Assembly (NCBI GenBank): GCA_039707655.1
Contig: CM077667.1
Coordinates: 543,348,222-543,412,221, forward strand
Reading direction: 5' to 3'
Length of the DNA: 64,000 bases
Origin: Elymus sibiricus
Taxonomy: Eukaryota; Streptophyta; Magnoliopsida; Poales; Poaceae
Positions 22,889 to 34,560 of this stretch are shown piece by piece. Position 1 is the first letter of the stretch; the number at the start of each line of letters is the position of its first letter. The notes beneath the pieces are model-generated. The model saw only the letters and a list, made by a program, of their open reading frames with translations, was not told the DNA's origin and searched no databases. Position numbers and translations under genes: made by a program.

Positions 22889-24275
22889 TTTGATTAATTC
22901 TACGTAGTACACAAAATTTATTAATTAAAACACATTGTCAATCGCATAGAAGTTTGTCCTGGACAAGGGCAAATAAATTCGCTGTAATGTTGGTACAAAA
23001 GCCATCGCATGTCGCGCTACAAACCCGAGCCGACCTAGTAAAGTCCTTCAAATTTAATATATAAGCTGTTTTGTGGAGACGTCTACATGTTTGACTTTTG
23101 TTTCTTTTACGAGTCTCCTGTTTGTTTTCTGTCTTGATTTCCTACCGTAATGTTGTTCAGTGTAACCTTCCATGGTTCCAGCCATGGAGTGACTCACAGC
23201 TTCTCGCCATTTCCAGCTTCGAGTTTTTGTCAAAACAGCAAATGGGAGAGCCTCGAGCTCTACTGGAGAGGAGGAGTGACGGACAGGGACACAGATCAGG
23301 AAATTAGAGAGGGACAAATATCAGCAAGGACAACGTCAAAACACTCAAGGAGGAACTTGCACTAGGTAACCTTACTTATTTTTTAGATAGTAGAGAACTT
23401 TTTTTTCAAGGAGATAGTAGAGAGCATAGTGAAAGGGGTAGTACTATGTCTCAGTGGCCAGTACTCAGTATAGTTCACTTATTTGTGCCTAACTGCCTAT
23501 GCAAGTACACCCAGAATCCCTACAAAGTTACCTAGTGCGAAGGAATACTGGATTGTCGGAATTCCAGTGTTGCTCCACAAAGTTCCTGATGGGGAAAAAC
23601 TGTTGACCTTCGAGGAACATTACGAGCAGTGTTGTTGTTGACCTCTTAAGAGTTTTCCTTGTTGCCCTGCCTCCGACATTAGACCAATAGAGCGCTGAAA
23701 CTACCTGCTCTGCAACAATTTCCCCTAATGGCACATACTGGAGATTGCTCCATCATCCTACCAGACTCCCGTAGGTAATGTCGAAACTCAGTTGGATTCG
23801 TGAACAATCTCTCTGATCCCCTAAACGCATGCCAACGGGCAATGCGAAAAGTGATATAGTCAAGCGAATACCCGCTAGGCATAATCAAGGTTCTCGTTGA
23901 CAAAGAAGCTGCCCCCATTGCTAAGGCCCTTATCGATGATGAAGTCGCCACCGTTGAGAAGCAGACATGGTTCTTGTAGATGATGAAGCCATGGCTCGCT
24001 TTGTCGTTGCCAAAGGACATGTCCCTCTCGCACACTTGGTCGCCACGGTACTTTTGGCTCTCTCTCTCACAATGGAAGTGCTTAATACAGGAACGCTGGC
24101 CTATCGGTCACATTCCGGAGTGCTATGATCGACTCTTAAATGCTGCTTGTATTCGAGAACACATGGCTTGTTTGTTTCACTCCAAAATCTCATTGCAATT
24201 AATGGGAATATCTACCAAGACTACATGCTTCCATCTAAATTTAGGATACAACTACCTGAATTGTTACTACTAGTA
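22889..24275. other. Unassigned, possible decayed minus-strand unit
   Basis: A 118-aa minus-strand ORF (23679-24035) has no recognised domain. It lies downstream of inverted promoter-like copy 2. Bases 24195-24250, read on the minus strand, match 25690-25830 (GATGGAAGCATGTAGTCTTG; TTGGAGTGAAAC). Confidence 0.35.
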
Positions 24276-24356
24276 CTCCCTCTACAAACTAATATAAAAC
24301 TTTTTAGATCACTACTTTAGTGATCCAAAATGTCTTCTTTTAGTTTACAGAGGGAG
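24276..24356. mobile_element. Stowaway MITE (81 bp)
   Basis: The ends CTCCCTCTACAAACTAATAT and the reverse complement of AGTTTACAGAGGGAG pair, with TA on both sides (24274-24275, 24357-24358). It sits just downstream of the TATA box of inverted promoter-like copy 2. Confidence 0.9.
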
Positions 24357-24389
24357 TATTTGTAACGGGAGGAAGGGAGATGTATACTT

Positions 24390-24520
24390 GCGGTGGACTA
24401 TATATATATATGCACACCAGCCAAAGGACTGGCTAGATCATCCAATAGCTATGCATATTAGTTATTACTATATCACTGCACACCTAGATGCATACAATTC
24501 GTTCATCATTTATATAGCTT
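24390..24520 (-). promoter_or_regulatory. Promoter-like sequence, copy 2 of 3 (inverted)
   Basis: On the minus strand it shows the order seen in copies 1 and 3: GCATCTAGGTGTGCAGTGATAT, GGATGATCTA, a TATATATA box (24400-24411) and then GTATACATCTCCCTTC. Confidence 0.55.
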
Positions 24521-25519
24521 TCTTGTTCTGTTTACATGGAGAACGCATGCATGCACAACATATGTGTGACTCTTACCAGAAACGAGCTTCTGGGTTTGGG
24601 CCTTAAGAAAATGCCAATCAGGCATTACATCATGCATGCATGCGAAAAATAGCCTATATAAGAATCATGCTTTTCTACCTAGTATACATACGTTAAATGT
24701 AGATGAAGCAAACCACAAGCTGGGAACGCGTCTCGTTTTTCCTCGAAAGAACCATGCCATTTGATGGTCGAACGTACATCCTAGAGTAGATATATGCATC
24801 TTCTCATCAGAGATGGCCGTACCGTGTGTGCTACTAGCTTGCTTGGGTACCGTAGGTATACGGTACTGTACGTATGAGGCACCGGATGGGGCCGGCGCTC
24901 TTTTTCCAAGGCACGCACGTCTGCACACACTTATATAGGATGGATGGGAGTTAGCTTGATGAGAACAAAACGTCCAACAAATGTATGGCTTCGTAGCTCC
25001 TCGTTGTGGAATGTTGCGAGTCAACGGCTCCTGGCGAAGTGGAAGCTGCAGGACGAAATAGTCACGCTCAGGTTGTCAATTTTTTTTTTATATAGTCACG
25101 CTCAAAGCAATGCATGCAAGTACCTGCGAAATAGTCACACTGCATGCATGGATGCATGTTCAGTAAGTGCATACAACAAGCTAGGGATGATTGAGTACAC
25201 TAATACTCCCTTCGTATCGAATGTTAAGAGGATCTAAGCATAAAAATAAGGTTAAGAAATAAATCATTCAAAGACAAGGAATGACCCCCGAAAATATATA
25301 AATGGGCGCCTATTTTGATTACATCACAAACTCTAATGAAAGTGCATGGTTAACTTGGTGAGATCCAAACGTACGCAACAGCATGGCCGTTTTGAGTGAC
25401 TGCAACACATGTTTTTCAATAATATGGTCGTATGCATCGATTGATGCAGAGGCTGGGGGCGTTGTTCCTCCTCCAAAAATAAAAATGTGAAGAGAAAGAG
25501 AAAACAATATAAGACATTA
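24521..25519. other. Spacer between inverted promoter-like copies
   Basis: No gene recognised. A single Stowaway-like end (ACTCCCTTCGTATCGAAT, about 25205) lacks a partner. Confidence 0.4.
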
Positions 25520-25710
25520 ATGAATTGCATCCAGCTAGGTGTGTAGTGATATACTCATGACAATGTGCATGGATATCTGATGATCTAACTAGGCATTTGT
25601 ATGGCATATATATAGTCCATCGGAGCGTGTACATCTTCCTTCTTCTACTAACTAATACAGTACGTACTAGTAAGTCCGCTAGCTATAGCAATACTAGATG
25701 GAAGCATGTA
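25520..25710 (+). promoter_or_regulatory. Promoter-like sequence, copy 3 of 3
   Basis: It contains CATCCAGCTAGGTGTGTAGTGATATACTCATGA, GATGATCTAACTAGGCATTTG, a TATATATAG box at 25607-25615 and GTGTACATCTTCCTTC at about 25628. The region after it carries ATGGAAGCATGTAGTCTTG, shared with the inverted copy, but the frame closes within 27 codons. Confidence 0.55.
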
Positions 25711-25817
25711 GTCTTGCGCTAGTAGGAAGACATTTGAGTAACTATTACTTGTTTCAGAAGCATTCCTCGGTTGATAGTTAACTACGTATGTACAGTTAAT
25801 TGCTATGAGATGTTGGA

Positions 25818-26139
25818 GTGAAACAAGAAAACCAGGTGTTTGCCGATGCAAGTAGTGTGAAAGAGCTGATGTGGATATTGAGGGGGAGGAGTGTGCCATT
25901 CATAACATCTAATGCATCCATCGACAATGGTGTGGCGAACCTTGAGCCTGCTGGTCGCATCCATGGGCTTAGGATGCAACGTCAGGTCCTGCTACCTGAC
26001 CTTGCGATCCCTCGGCCTGGCCTCGCAGGGTGCTGCGATACTCACCCATGTCATAAGATGTCAGCTAGCAATTGTTATCTTTAACGTTCTCATATTGGGC
26101 CATAAAAAATTAGGGTCGCGATATTCATCACACGTGTGA
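25818..26139 (+). other. Unassigned ORFs downstream of promoter-like copy 3
   Basis: Two overlapping frames are open: an 88-aa frame (25818-26084) and a 75-aa frame from 25912 (start MHPSTMVWRTLSLLVASMGL, hydrophobic). The second could be a membrane or secreted peptide fragment. No family recognised; expression unproven. Confidence 0.25.
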
Positions 26140-26514
26140 CATAATGGACATCCGATCACACGACCCCGTGTTCCATATCTAGGAGGCAGCCCACACGAAC
26201 CTGTGTGGGCGAATACTAAAACTGCCCACACGTCCGGGCGCAGCAACTTCGTGCAACATGTCGAACCAACAACAAGTACTCACCCCCACCCCACATGTGT
26301 GGCATGAAGCAATTCCGCCCTGACATTTTTTGATTGCAACTTTAGTTACCCGGCGATGGCAACTTTAGTTGTAAAGCATGTCAACTTCTCTGTTTTGGAT
26401 GACAAGTTTCGGCTTTTTTTGGGTTTCTTTTCTTTTTCGGATGAGAATTTTAGTTGTAAAAACGTCCGGACAGTGTTCCTTCGTGTCACATATGTGGCAC
26501 TTATCATTTTGGTT
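26085..26514. other. Repeat-like segment with CACACGTGTG motifs
   Basis: CACACGTGTG-type palindromes occur at about 26128 and again at 27062, bracketing the minisatellite. This suggests one transposon of about 1 kb, but no target duplication was established. Confidence 0.35.
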
Positions 26515-26780
26515 AACTATATTTTCCATGTCTAATCAATGATAGTTTCCACGTATGATCAAACAATTGTTGTCATGTATGGTCAACCATAGTTGCCATG
26601 TGTGATTAACTAGTTGCCACGTATGGTCAAACCATAGTTTGCATGTATGGTCAACCATAGTTGCCTTGTGTGATTAACTAGTTGCCACGTGTGGTCCAAC
26701 CATAATTGCCATGTATGGTCAACCATAGTTGTCATGTGTGATTATCTAGTTGCCACATATGCATAACTGTTGTTGCCATC
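26515..26780 (+). repeat. Minisatellite of about 68-bp period
   Basis: GTTGCCATGTGTGATTAACTAG recurs at 26593, 26661 and 26729. Each unit is built from ~22-bp subrepeats of the form GTTGCCATGTATGGTCAACC. Confidence 0.8.
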
Positions 26781-27324
26781 TATCATCGTACGAGCATCGT
26801 GTTGGCGAAGAGCAGTTCACCAACACGACGATGTCAGCAGCTGTGCGGTAATGGAGTTCGTGTGGGCGAGGACCGGTTCACCCACACGAAGAAGCTGGCA
26901 ACAGCGCGCTGCAGGTCGTGCAAGGCCGTTTGGGCGGGCACTCTAACCCCCACACAACACACTATGCCTACGTGGCATTGAAATTCCAACAGATCCCTGC
27001 AAGATTCATGCAATCCAAAGTCAACTACGATTAGGACGTGTGGACCAAGTGTTGAAATGCCACACGTGTGGGCTTTATCATTTAGAAGCGATTAATACAA
27101 ACACACCGCATGTAGCGGACTAAAGGAGGCATTGGTATATTTTTCAAAAGTTCCTTTTTCGGAATTTGGAATATTGCAGGGAACCGTAGATGCCGGTTAT
27201 GACCCTGCCGGACCGGAACATGTGGTTTTTCTTTTACTCATTCGTCTCATTCAAGAGTGTGCGAAGTTATGCGTCACACATGACTTTGTTTTTCGGAATT
27301 TAATTCATAGCGTTAGATTGATCT
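26781..27324. other. Unassigned flank
   Basis: It contains a short-range repeat of GTGTGGGCGAGGACCGGTTCACCCACACGA type (26800-26900) and no supported gene. Confidence 0.4.
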
Positions 27325-27333
27325 AACGGCCAA

Positions 27334-27933
27334 GGAAAAAAATCTTGTACGACCAGGTCGCACGCAGCCGATCGGGAGACCCACTCCCGCGTGTGCCAAC
27401 TATCAATACGAATCTCAGCGCAGCGTCACCTTAACCCAAACTTAATCAAGCGTGTTACCAAATCCCTAGCCCAGGCCAATGCCCAACCTCTCCAACGAAC
27501 CTATGCTCCTGTCGCCGGTGTGATACGCTCCGGCTTGTCGCCACAACGTCTGCTTTCATTGGCAGCCCAGGTCGTGGCAACATCGCATCTGCTCGCCGGC
27601 ATGCTTCTCGACGCCGGCCTGCTAATGGCTCTCTATCCCCGCCGGCCTGCTCACGTCTATCTATCTCCGCTGATGTATTCCGACGACACAACTCGCGGAA
27701 CCATCCCATCTGCTCTTGTAATGACGCAGTCCATGGCAATGCTCCTCGGCCACGCTGTCGCTGGCGAGATGGAAGAGATGTGATTCTGTTTTGTAAGACG
27801 AATGAGATTACATGCTGCATGAAACCTAGAAGTCTGGCAAACATAGTTCTGAGATTCCTACTGCCCGTTGGCGCACGCGGGAGTGGGTCCTCTGATCGGC
27901 TACGTGCAACCCGGTCGTACACGAATTTTTTCC
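27334..27933. mobile_element. Non-autonomous Mutator-like element (600 bp)
   Basis: Long terminal inverted repeats of about 80 bp (27334-27411 against 27850-27933) begin GGAAAAAAATC and end GAATTTTTTCC. They share CGTACGACC-type, GCCGATC and CCCACTCCCGCGTG blocks. The flanks AACGGCCAA (27325-27333) and AACGGTCAA (27934-27942) form a 9-bp target duplication with one mismatch, the Mutator hallmark. No transposase is present. The interior carries a 130-aa plus ORF and a 155-aa minus ORF, either of which could be captured host sequence. Confidence 0.85.
27391..27783 (+). other. ORF inside the MULE (130 aa), possible captured sequence
   Basis: The frame starts MCQLSIRISAQRHLNP and has a hydrophobic middle (LLSLAAQVVATSHLLAGMLL). 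It begins inside the left terminal repeat. I do not recognise it. The opposite strand is open too, so coding status is uncertain. Confidence 0.25.
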
Positions 27934-28203
27934 AACGGTCAACACGTGCAGATTTAATTTTGGCCTGAGCATGGATTAATAATTTCGGGTAGTCATTTCA
28001 CGTGTTTTTTTGTTTTGAAAGAACATTTTTTCCGATAAAGAAACATATGATGATACAAACTTTATCCAACCGAAACAACAAATACATCGTTTGTGAGAAA
28101 AAGTTACAATTTTATTTAATGGCTCTTGATACCAATCAACAGTAAAGAAACTATAGTCAATCTAGCAAGCTTATGAACAACCTTACTGCAGCAAATAAAT
28201 TTA

Positions 28204-28284
28204 CTCCCTGTGGTCCACATCAATTATCGTTTTTTTAATATAAATTTTTATTAAACAACAAAAAATAATATGGATCAGAGGCAG
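28204..28284. mobile_element. Stowaway MITE (81 bp)
   Basis: Ends CTCCCTGTGGTCCACATCAA and CTGCCTCTGATCCATATT (reverse complement of the right end) pair imperfectly. TA flanks are at 28202-28203 and 28285-28286. Confidence 0.8.
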
Positions 28285-28389
28285 TAGTAAATTCAAAAAT
28301 CACAGTCCTACACATACATCTTATCATCTGCGTCACGTGCCATCCTTATGTTGTTTTTACTGCTTGCCCCCCGTCGCCCTCCGAGGAGA

Positions 28390-29552
28390 CATGGGAGATG
28401 ATTCATCTCTATCACAGTAGGGCCCCTGCCTCGTTCATAACCCCTCGCCACAGTTGGTTGGAGGATTCATGCGCCGCACGACGTACACCGGCAGGGGGAT
28501 TCTCTCCGATGTTGCAGCGCACGAGGTCGTCACCCTCTCTTGCCCAAGTGAGTCAATGTCGGCTGCCTGTTTTCCGTGGTGTATTGGATTTGTAGGAGCT
28601 CTTGCCTAGACATTGAGTCCTAGCCAGGAGGGTTGTGCTGTCTCGCTCCAACCCTCCGTCCGCACACCCACACAGATCGGGCCTGATTGGTTCAAGATGG
28701 GGTTGTTGTCGTGGGATTGACCTCTCGCCGATCTAGCCGTCAATCAAGAGGCTATGGCCATTGAAAGCGACTTCCTATGCCCAGTTCGGAATCGGTGGGT
28801 GTCACCCGTGTTCACCAATCCTTTCTGAGGTTAGCGGCCGTATGGATTCTGTCCTCCATTGTTCGGCTCCATCCGGTAGAGGTATTCTTCATCAGGCAAT
28901 ATAGTGGCGGCTTCAGTCAGCTTATCAAGTGGCAGATTAGAGTGGCCACAGAAGGATCTTTGTGAAGAGTTCTCTCTTCATTTTCGGTGGATGTTATGAG
29001 TGGCTCGTACTAGCGAATTCTTAAGATGTAGCCGAAATGCTCCTTTGTGGGTTTTGGTGGCTCTCACTCTGGCCAGTTTGCCTTCGTTGATTACATGCAT
29101 GGACGGCGATCACGTAGAGGGTAAATTTGGGCATCAGCAGTGGTGGGATTCCTAGCCCGATGCATGTAGTTGTTGGGATTTAGATAAGTGGTGGCGACAA
29201 CACATGATTGACTTTAATTTGGTGGTATGTCTCGAGTACATGGTCTTGAACTCTGCGGCGAAAATCCTAGGTCTGACCCTAGTTATTTACCCCTGGCAAT
29301 AACAATGTTTTCCTGTCGTTACCTTATTGAACACATTGCTCGGATATGCTAAACTTGTTCATCAGGATGAAAACATAGAATCTAGTCTTTTATGGTTGGA
29401 TCCTGTAACGACGACATTTGAGCATTGTGCCTTTCCTGAAGGCGTTGTTGTTGAAGAATTTCGTCATCCATGTGGTGCCCTTCCCCTTCATCGTCCTGCG
29501 TATGAGCTGTAGTTTGTCGATCATTGTTTGCACCGCTTTGATATAAAAAAAA
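28390..29552 (+). mobile_element. Possible LINE 3' untranslated region
   Basis: A T/G-rich non-coding stretch ends GCTTTGATATAAAAAAAA at about 29552. It resembles the 3' UTR and tail of Triticeae LINEs. No protein domain is present. Confidence 0.3.
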
Positions 29553-29639
29553 TTCATGCTAAGGATAGCTTTGGTATTATCGCTGTGGTATAAAAAAATT
29601 GAATGCCAACGGATAAAAACAGAAATACAGGTTCCTTTT

Positions 29640-30120
29640 TCGTACCCTTGTCATTCTAAAAATTAAAATCACTATAATTATTGCCGAACCGACGCCGACG
29701 CCGATGCCCCTTCTTGATAAAGCTAACCTTGAGATAGGAACCATCCAAAACCAGGTTTTTGAGAGCATCTAGAGCATCTTCAGGATGGACATGCACCGTC
29801 GACATGGTTATGTGACCAATACCCTACGAGCGTTTGGTCTTCTTGTGGTATATTACTTTGGCGCTAGACACCTTTCCATACTTGGTGAATAAGAGTTGCA
29901 GCTGAGGACTCTTAACGGTAAGAGGCAGATTACGCACCAACAATTTGAAACAAGGCTCGTAGTCTCTCTCAACGTGAATGGTGTGTGTTGAGCTAGTAAG
30001 CTGCTGCTGCTGCTTCATGGCACGGGCCGTTCTTGATCTCATTGTGGTTTTCTGATAGAGCAAGATCAATGTTGATTTATTAACATTCCAGCACGCAACG
30101 AATTTGCAATGCATATACAA
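29640..30120 (-). pseudogene. RRM-type RNA-binding protein remnant
   Basis: The minus strand reads FKLLVRNLPLTVKSPQLQLL (RNP2-like LLVRNL), then YGKVSSAKVIYHKKTKRS. A TAG stop near 29831 follows, and the same frame continues GIGHITMSTVHV (RNP1 position) and DALDALKNLVLDGSYLKVSF. This is one nearly complete RRM broken by one stop. The arginine/lysine tail follows. The N-terminus has a Q-run and no clear start. It lies just downstream of the F-box gene and may be a retrocopy or exon fragment. Confidence 0.65.
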
Positions 30121-30139
30121 AGTCCAGACAATTAAAATC

Positions 30140-31468
30140 TTATATAGCTTTTTGCAACGACAAATCTCGAAAGATCGTATTATGCAAAAGATAAATTCGG
30201 GGTGTTTTGAAAGTGATTACCTTGATTGGAGTGAGCGCGGACTGGGGGACAAGCCAGGTGCACTTCTTGCCATCCCATCCTAGAGGTAGCCGCTCAATGA
30301 ACTTTGCCCTGTTAGTGACGAGGTTGTACCGAAGCACTCCATACGGCATACTTGGTGACCTCTTACCGTCGTTGTGGTAGACGAAATAGGCGCAGTCACC
30401 ATGGCCGCCTAACATGGAGGCATCCATGATGAAGCTGTTGGGCGACCCCAAGAATAGCACACGATCTGCCAGACTACGCTGGCCCTTTTTCACCCATCGT
30501 GTCTTCTCCGGACCCGACGCCTCCTCTAGCACATGCACTGACACAGAGTGTGGGAGAACACGAAACTCCTGGGTAACAAGACTGTAATACATCTCAACCT
30601 GGACTGATGCCCACAAAAGTTCTCCTCGGGATTCTAGGATGTAGCCGTATTGTTCTGCCAAGTACCTCCAGGACCCCACCGTCACCCGCATCGTTGGGAC
30701 TAACACGTCATCATAGTCGCCGCCATCTGGCGTGATGATTCGCCAGAGGCTAGGCTCAACAGTGACCAGGATGATGCCCCCACGGTATGCAGCGCAATAC
30801 TCTCCGTCCACATTGACCAGGATATATCTGTCCTTAGGCTCTAGCATGCCAGTTTATAGGATCCTGCCGCCACCTCGCGCATAGTAGTATTCTGTGGGCC
30901 TATTGGTATTCTCAAAGTTCCTCTCCACAAGCTTCCACTCTGTTTCGCCGGGAAGCAACAACGCCGCCCTAAACCTGGTTCTCAAGCCATCGTCAACAAT
31001 GGAAAACCCATATAAAAAAGTGGTGCCGTCGAGGTATACAGCGCCTTTGAGGATCTTCTCCTCCCACTGGCCGTCGTCACAGTAAGTAGGCGGCAAGAGA
31101 GGAAGGCGGGTGATTGCTCCGGTGAGACGATCATGTAGGCTAGGGTGCAGGCGTTCGATGGTGATGTACCGAAGGGCGGCGGTGTCGGGAGTAGACAGCC
31201 AGATCCTCCTCCCGCCTCCGGATGCCGGCAACGGCTGTGGCGTCGTGCGGTTGCTCGACTTGGAGAGGACGCACCGGAACCTTAGTGGGACCGAGTCATT
31301 CTCTGGCGTGGCGAGGAGCCATGGCCGCAAGGAGTGGATCGGCTTCGATGAGTCACGCCACGGCCTGCAGACGGCGTGGAAACGGAGGAAGTCGACGTCA
31401 TCGCAAAGGCGGCCAGAGATGTCACGCAGCACGTCCGGTGGGAGGTCCGGCCATGTGGACTGCTCCAT
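30140..31468 (-). pseudogene. F-box/DUF295 protein with one in-frame stop
   Basis: The ATG at 31466-31468 opens an F-box (WPDLPPDVLRDISGRL, then FHAVCRPWRDS; residues about 6-40). Such proteins act as substrate adaptors in SCF ubiquitin ligases. The frame ends at a TAA (30854-30856) and resumes unchanged two codons later at MLEPKDRYILVNVDG, running to 30140 through a DUF295-type segment (YILESRGELLWASVQ). Total about 442 codons, normal for the family. The only visible defect is that stop, so it may be a very young pseudogene, a sequencing error, or encode a truncated F-box protein of 204 aa. Confidence 0.8.
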
Positions 31469-32835
31469 GGCGATGTATCGATCGAGGCGTAGATGGAGTC
31501 GAGACGGGCGTACGTTTTTATTTTGGCTCAGCCTCTGGCCCGGGTTGTACTATATTATGGCTACCTACGGCCGTGTCATGATCTAATACGTAAGATGCCC
31601 ACCGAGTTGTTTGCTTTTCAATTTTACTTTTGGACACACGCCTGGTACTATATATAAAACCAATGGATTGGCCTTCATACTCGATTGGAATCGGATTGGG
31701 TGCCTCTTTCCAAATTTCTTTTTACTTCCTAAATCTTAATTCAGATCGTACAAAGCAACCCTATATATACTTGATCACCAAATTTTGTGGTGGAAGCTTC
31801 TGGTTTGTGCTACGCTACTGGTCTCATTTTTGTTCTCTAAAAAGGATCAAATGTAGCCCTTGCCATTGCCAAGATTCCGCCATGGTTGCCCTTGCCACCA
31901 ACCGACGCCTCCTCCGTCCAAACTTTTTATTCACTAAACTATTTCAAAAAATTGGAAATTATTTTTATAGAATATTGGCCAAAATAAAAAAATATGTCTT
32001 GAAATACTGGCCGGAATAAATTCGCCAGTACAATATGTAGCGCCACATAGCTAGGAACATATTAGCTCATATTGTGCTTTGGAGGCCGGGATACGTGGAG
32101 GTCTTTGTTATTTTTTAACTTCAAACCTAATTTCCCCTTAACGAAAATAAAGTGGAAGCGAGCAGGCTCGCCCTTGACGCGGACGATGATCTTGTTGGTC
32201 TGTACATTTACGTACGGAGATACTGCTTATTTCTTGTCGACGATAAACTACATATTCTCGGTGCCAATAGTTGATATTATAATTGTGTAAATCTTCGTAC
32301 TATTAACATGAGAATCTTGTGTTTAATACTGTTTGTCGTGGTTTTAGTATTACAATCTATTATATATACGATTGTCGGTGTTAATAAACATGGCAAGATG
32401 AGATATGTTTCATTTTCAGCTGATTGACCTATTATACCCCTCTGTAGCGGCTGTAGCGGCGTTATAACTAAGAGATAGATTCATGTTTTGTAAGTGTTCA
32501 AGCATTTCATGAAATGTTAATGCTAGCTAGCAGGCACTTGTACTTCTTGCTAGTACTACGATCTGGGTAGTTGACATGGAGTGCTACGGGTACTCTGGCT
32601 TTACCTACTAGGAGCAGTACCTGATGTATCGGCTGATGTATTTGAATTTTACGTTAACCATGATAAAAATATGTTTGGGTAGAAAAAAATGAAAAATGGT
32701 GGGGAGATTTATTTCTGATACCTCTCGTGCTAGCTAGTGGGTAGTATGCCTAGTTGCATAGAAAAATTATGAAGTCGTTAATAAAAAGAAATGTTGAACT
32801 TTTTTGCTGGATGCCCAGAATAATTCTTATACGAA
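31469..32835. other. Upstream of the F-box gene, no gene
   Basis: AT-rich sequence with no conserved ORF or recognised repeat; it would contain the F-box gene promoter near 31470-31600. Confidence 0.4.
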
Positions 32836-33470
32836 TCTCTATTCCTAAAGGGGCAGTCTACGGTCGTGATGGTAGGTTCGTCCGATACGCGTTTTTTTTT
32901 CGTTCGGTTTTATTTCGTCCCACCTCCCACCATTCCCTCCCGCAGGTTTTCTTATCCATCGATGTATTTTTCTCTCCACTCTTTTCTTTTAAATCAACAC
33001 TTTCTTAGCGTACAAAATATCACAAATCTAACTTTCCTAACTTATCCAAATCAACTAATCTCTCTAATTAATGCAATTTATTTTAGGAAAAAATTATAGT
33101 TTTTCAGGAAACAAATAAAGGAATTTAAGAAAATTAACCTTTCTAAACAAATTGTAGATTGTCTCATATCCCACCACCACCTCTTCATGTTGGTTTTTTC
33201 ACCCTCTCAAAAAAAATACTTTCCTAACCTTTCTAAACTTTCCTAACCAGCCATGTTATAAACGGGAACGTTATTAAACAATGAAATCCAGTTTTGTAGC
33301 AATTGATTTCAAATCCTAACTTTCCTATTAATTCTTCATTCAGGTGTTGTCTCATCAGAGATTGATTACCATATAGTAAAAAATAAATCACAAGCAATCA
33401 AGCATTGATGAGATATTTCCTTTCTTATGACCATGCACTGCCTTATACAATCATCAATCATACATGACAG
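32836..33470 (+). mobile_element. Helitron 5' region, copy 1
   Basis: It begins A|TCTCTATTCCTAAAGGGGCAG, the TC start typical of grass Helitrons. It holds two blocks (P, 32923-33140; Q, 33165-33460) that recur at 34312-34530 and 34614-34910. No 3' end of its own was found. Confidence 0.6.
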
Positions 33471-34311
33471 CCAACCGCAAATACATCACGCGGGAATCAT
33501 TCGTACATGCCTTACAAAATCGTGTGTACATTGTCTTCACGCTCGTAACGCGAACTCATGCACTCACCATCAGGTCATGCTGGTGGGTAGGTGCGCCTTA
33601 GCCATGGAGGTCTGACGGTGGAAGGGACAATGGAGGCCTCGCCACGTGCACCAGTATGCTCCTCTGCGCCCTCTCCTCTCCCTCCGCCCTAACTCTACTT
33701 CCTTAGTTTTTTATTATCTCCCTCCTCTCTTTCTCTCTTCATATCTCTGTGTGTGTTGTAGGAGATCGACAACCAACGCCGCAGGCCCTGCCCACTCGCC
33801 ACCGGTCACCTCACCTCGCCGTTTGGTCCCACCGCAGGATCTCCACGACTCTGCCGCCTGTGCTGTCCTTGTTGGGTACACATCATGGCGGCACGGACAT
33901 GAGATGCAGCGACTACAATCGACGGTCGATTTGGCATCATGGTGGGCATTGACGACCCGACAGTCGTGATGTCCGCTGTCCGCTGCGGCGTCTATCAGGC
34001 AATGAACATCTATCTACGAAGGCGCAACGGCTCGGGCCTGTACCCAGAGCTCGTCGTGGCGCTCCGCGCAGCTTTCTTCGTGTCGGCTGACTCATGCATG
34101 CATCCACAATCTAGCTAGCTAATTCGCCTCTTGACTACTATTTATTCTGGTTGTACCGTTTCACAACTTAATTAAGGATCATCTGCATAATTCATCGTCT
34201 CATGCATGCACAATCTAACTAATTTTTCTACTGAATGCAGTTTATGAATTGCTTCACGGATCAATTGTGGAGATGATTTTCGGACTTAGAAGATTTGTGG
34301 AATAGTTCCGT
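33471..34311. other. Helitron interior or captured host DNA
   Basis: Bases 33620-34100 are GC-richer with short ORFs (107 aa at 33646-33969) without a recognised motif. They could be captured gene sequence. Nothing nameable. Confidence 0.3.
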
Positions 34312-34530
34312 CCCACCTCCCACTAGTTTTCTTATCCATCGATTTATTTTTCTCTCCATTCATTTCTTTCAAACCAACACTTCCCTAACGTACAAAAGAT
34401 CACAGATCTAACTTTACTAACTCATCCAAATCAACTGATCCCTTTAATTAATGCAATTTATTTTAGGAAACAAATAGTAAATTTTCAGGAAACAAATAAC
34501 AAAATTTAAGAAAATTAATAAGTAAACCAT
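34312..34530 (+). repeat. Second copy of block P
   Basis: GTTTTCTTATCCATCGATTT through GAAAATTAAT matches 32935-33140 with scattered changes. Confidence 0.85.
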
Positions 34531-34560
34531 GACAAAGAAATCTTATTGTATATACCTATA

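Noticed and set aside
25205..25240. ACTCCCTTCGTATCGAAT as a Stowaway MITE
   Set aside because: No matching opposite terminus or TA pair within a few hundred bases.
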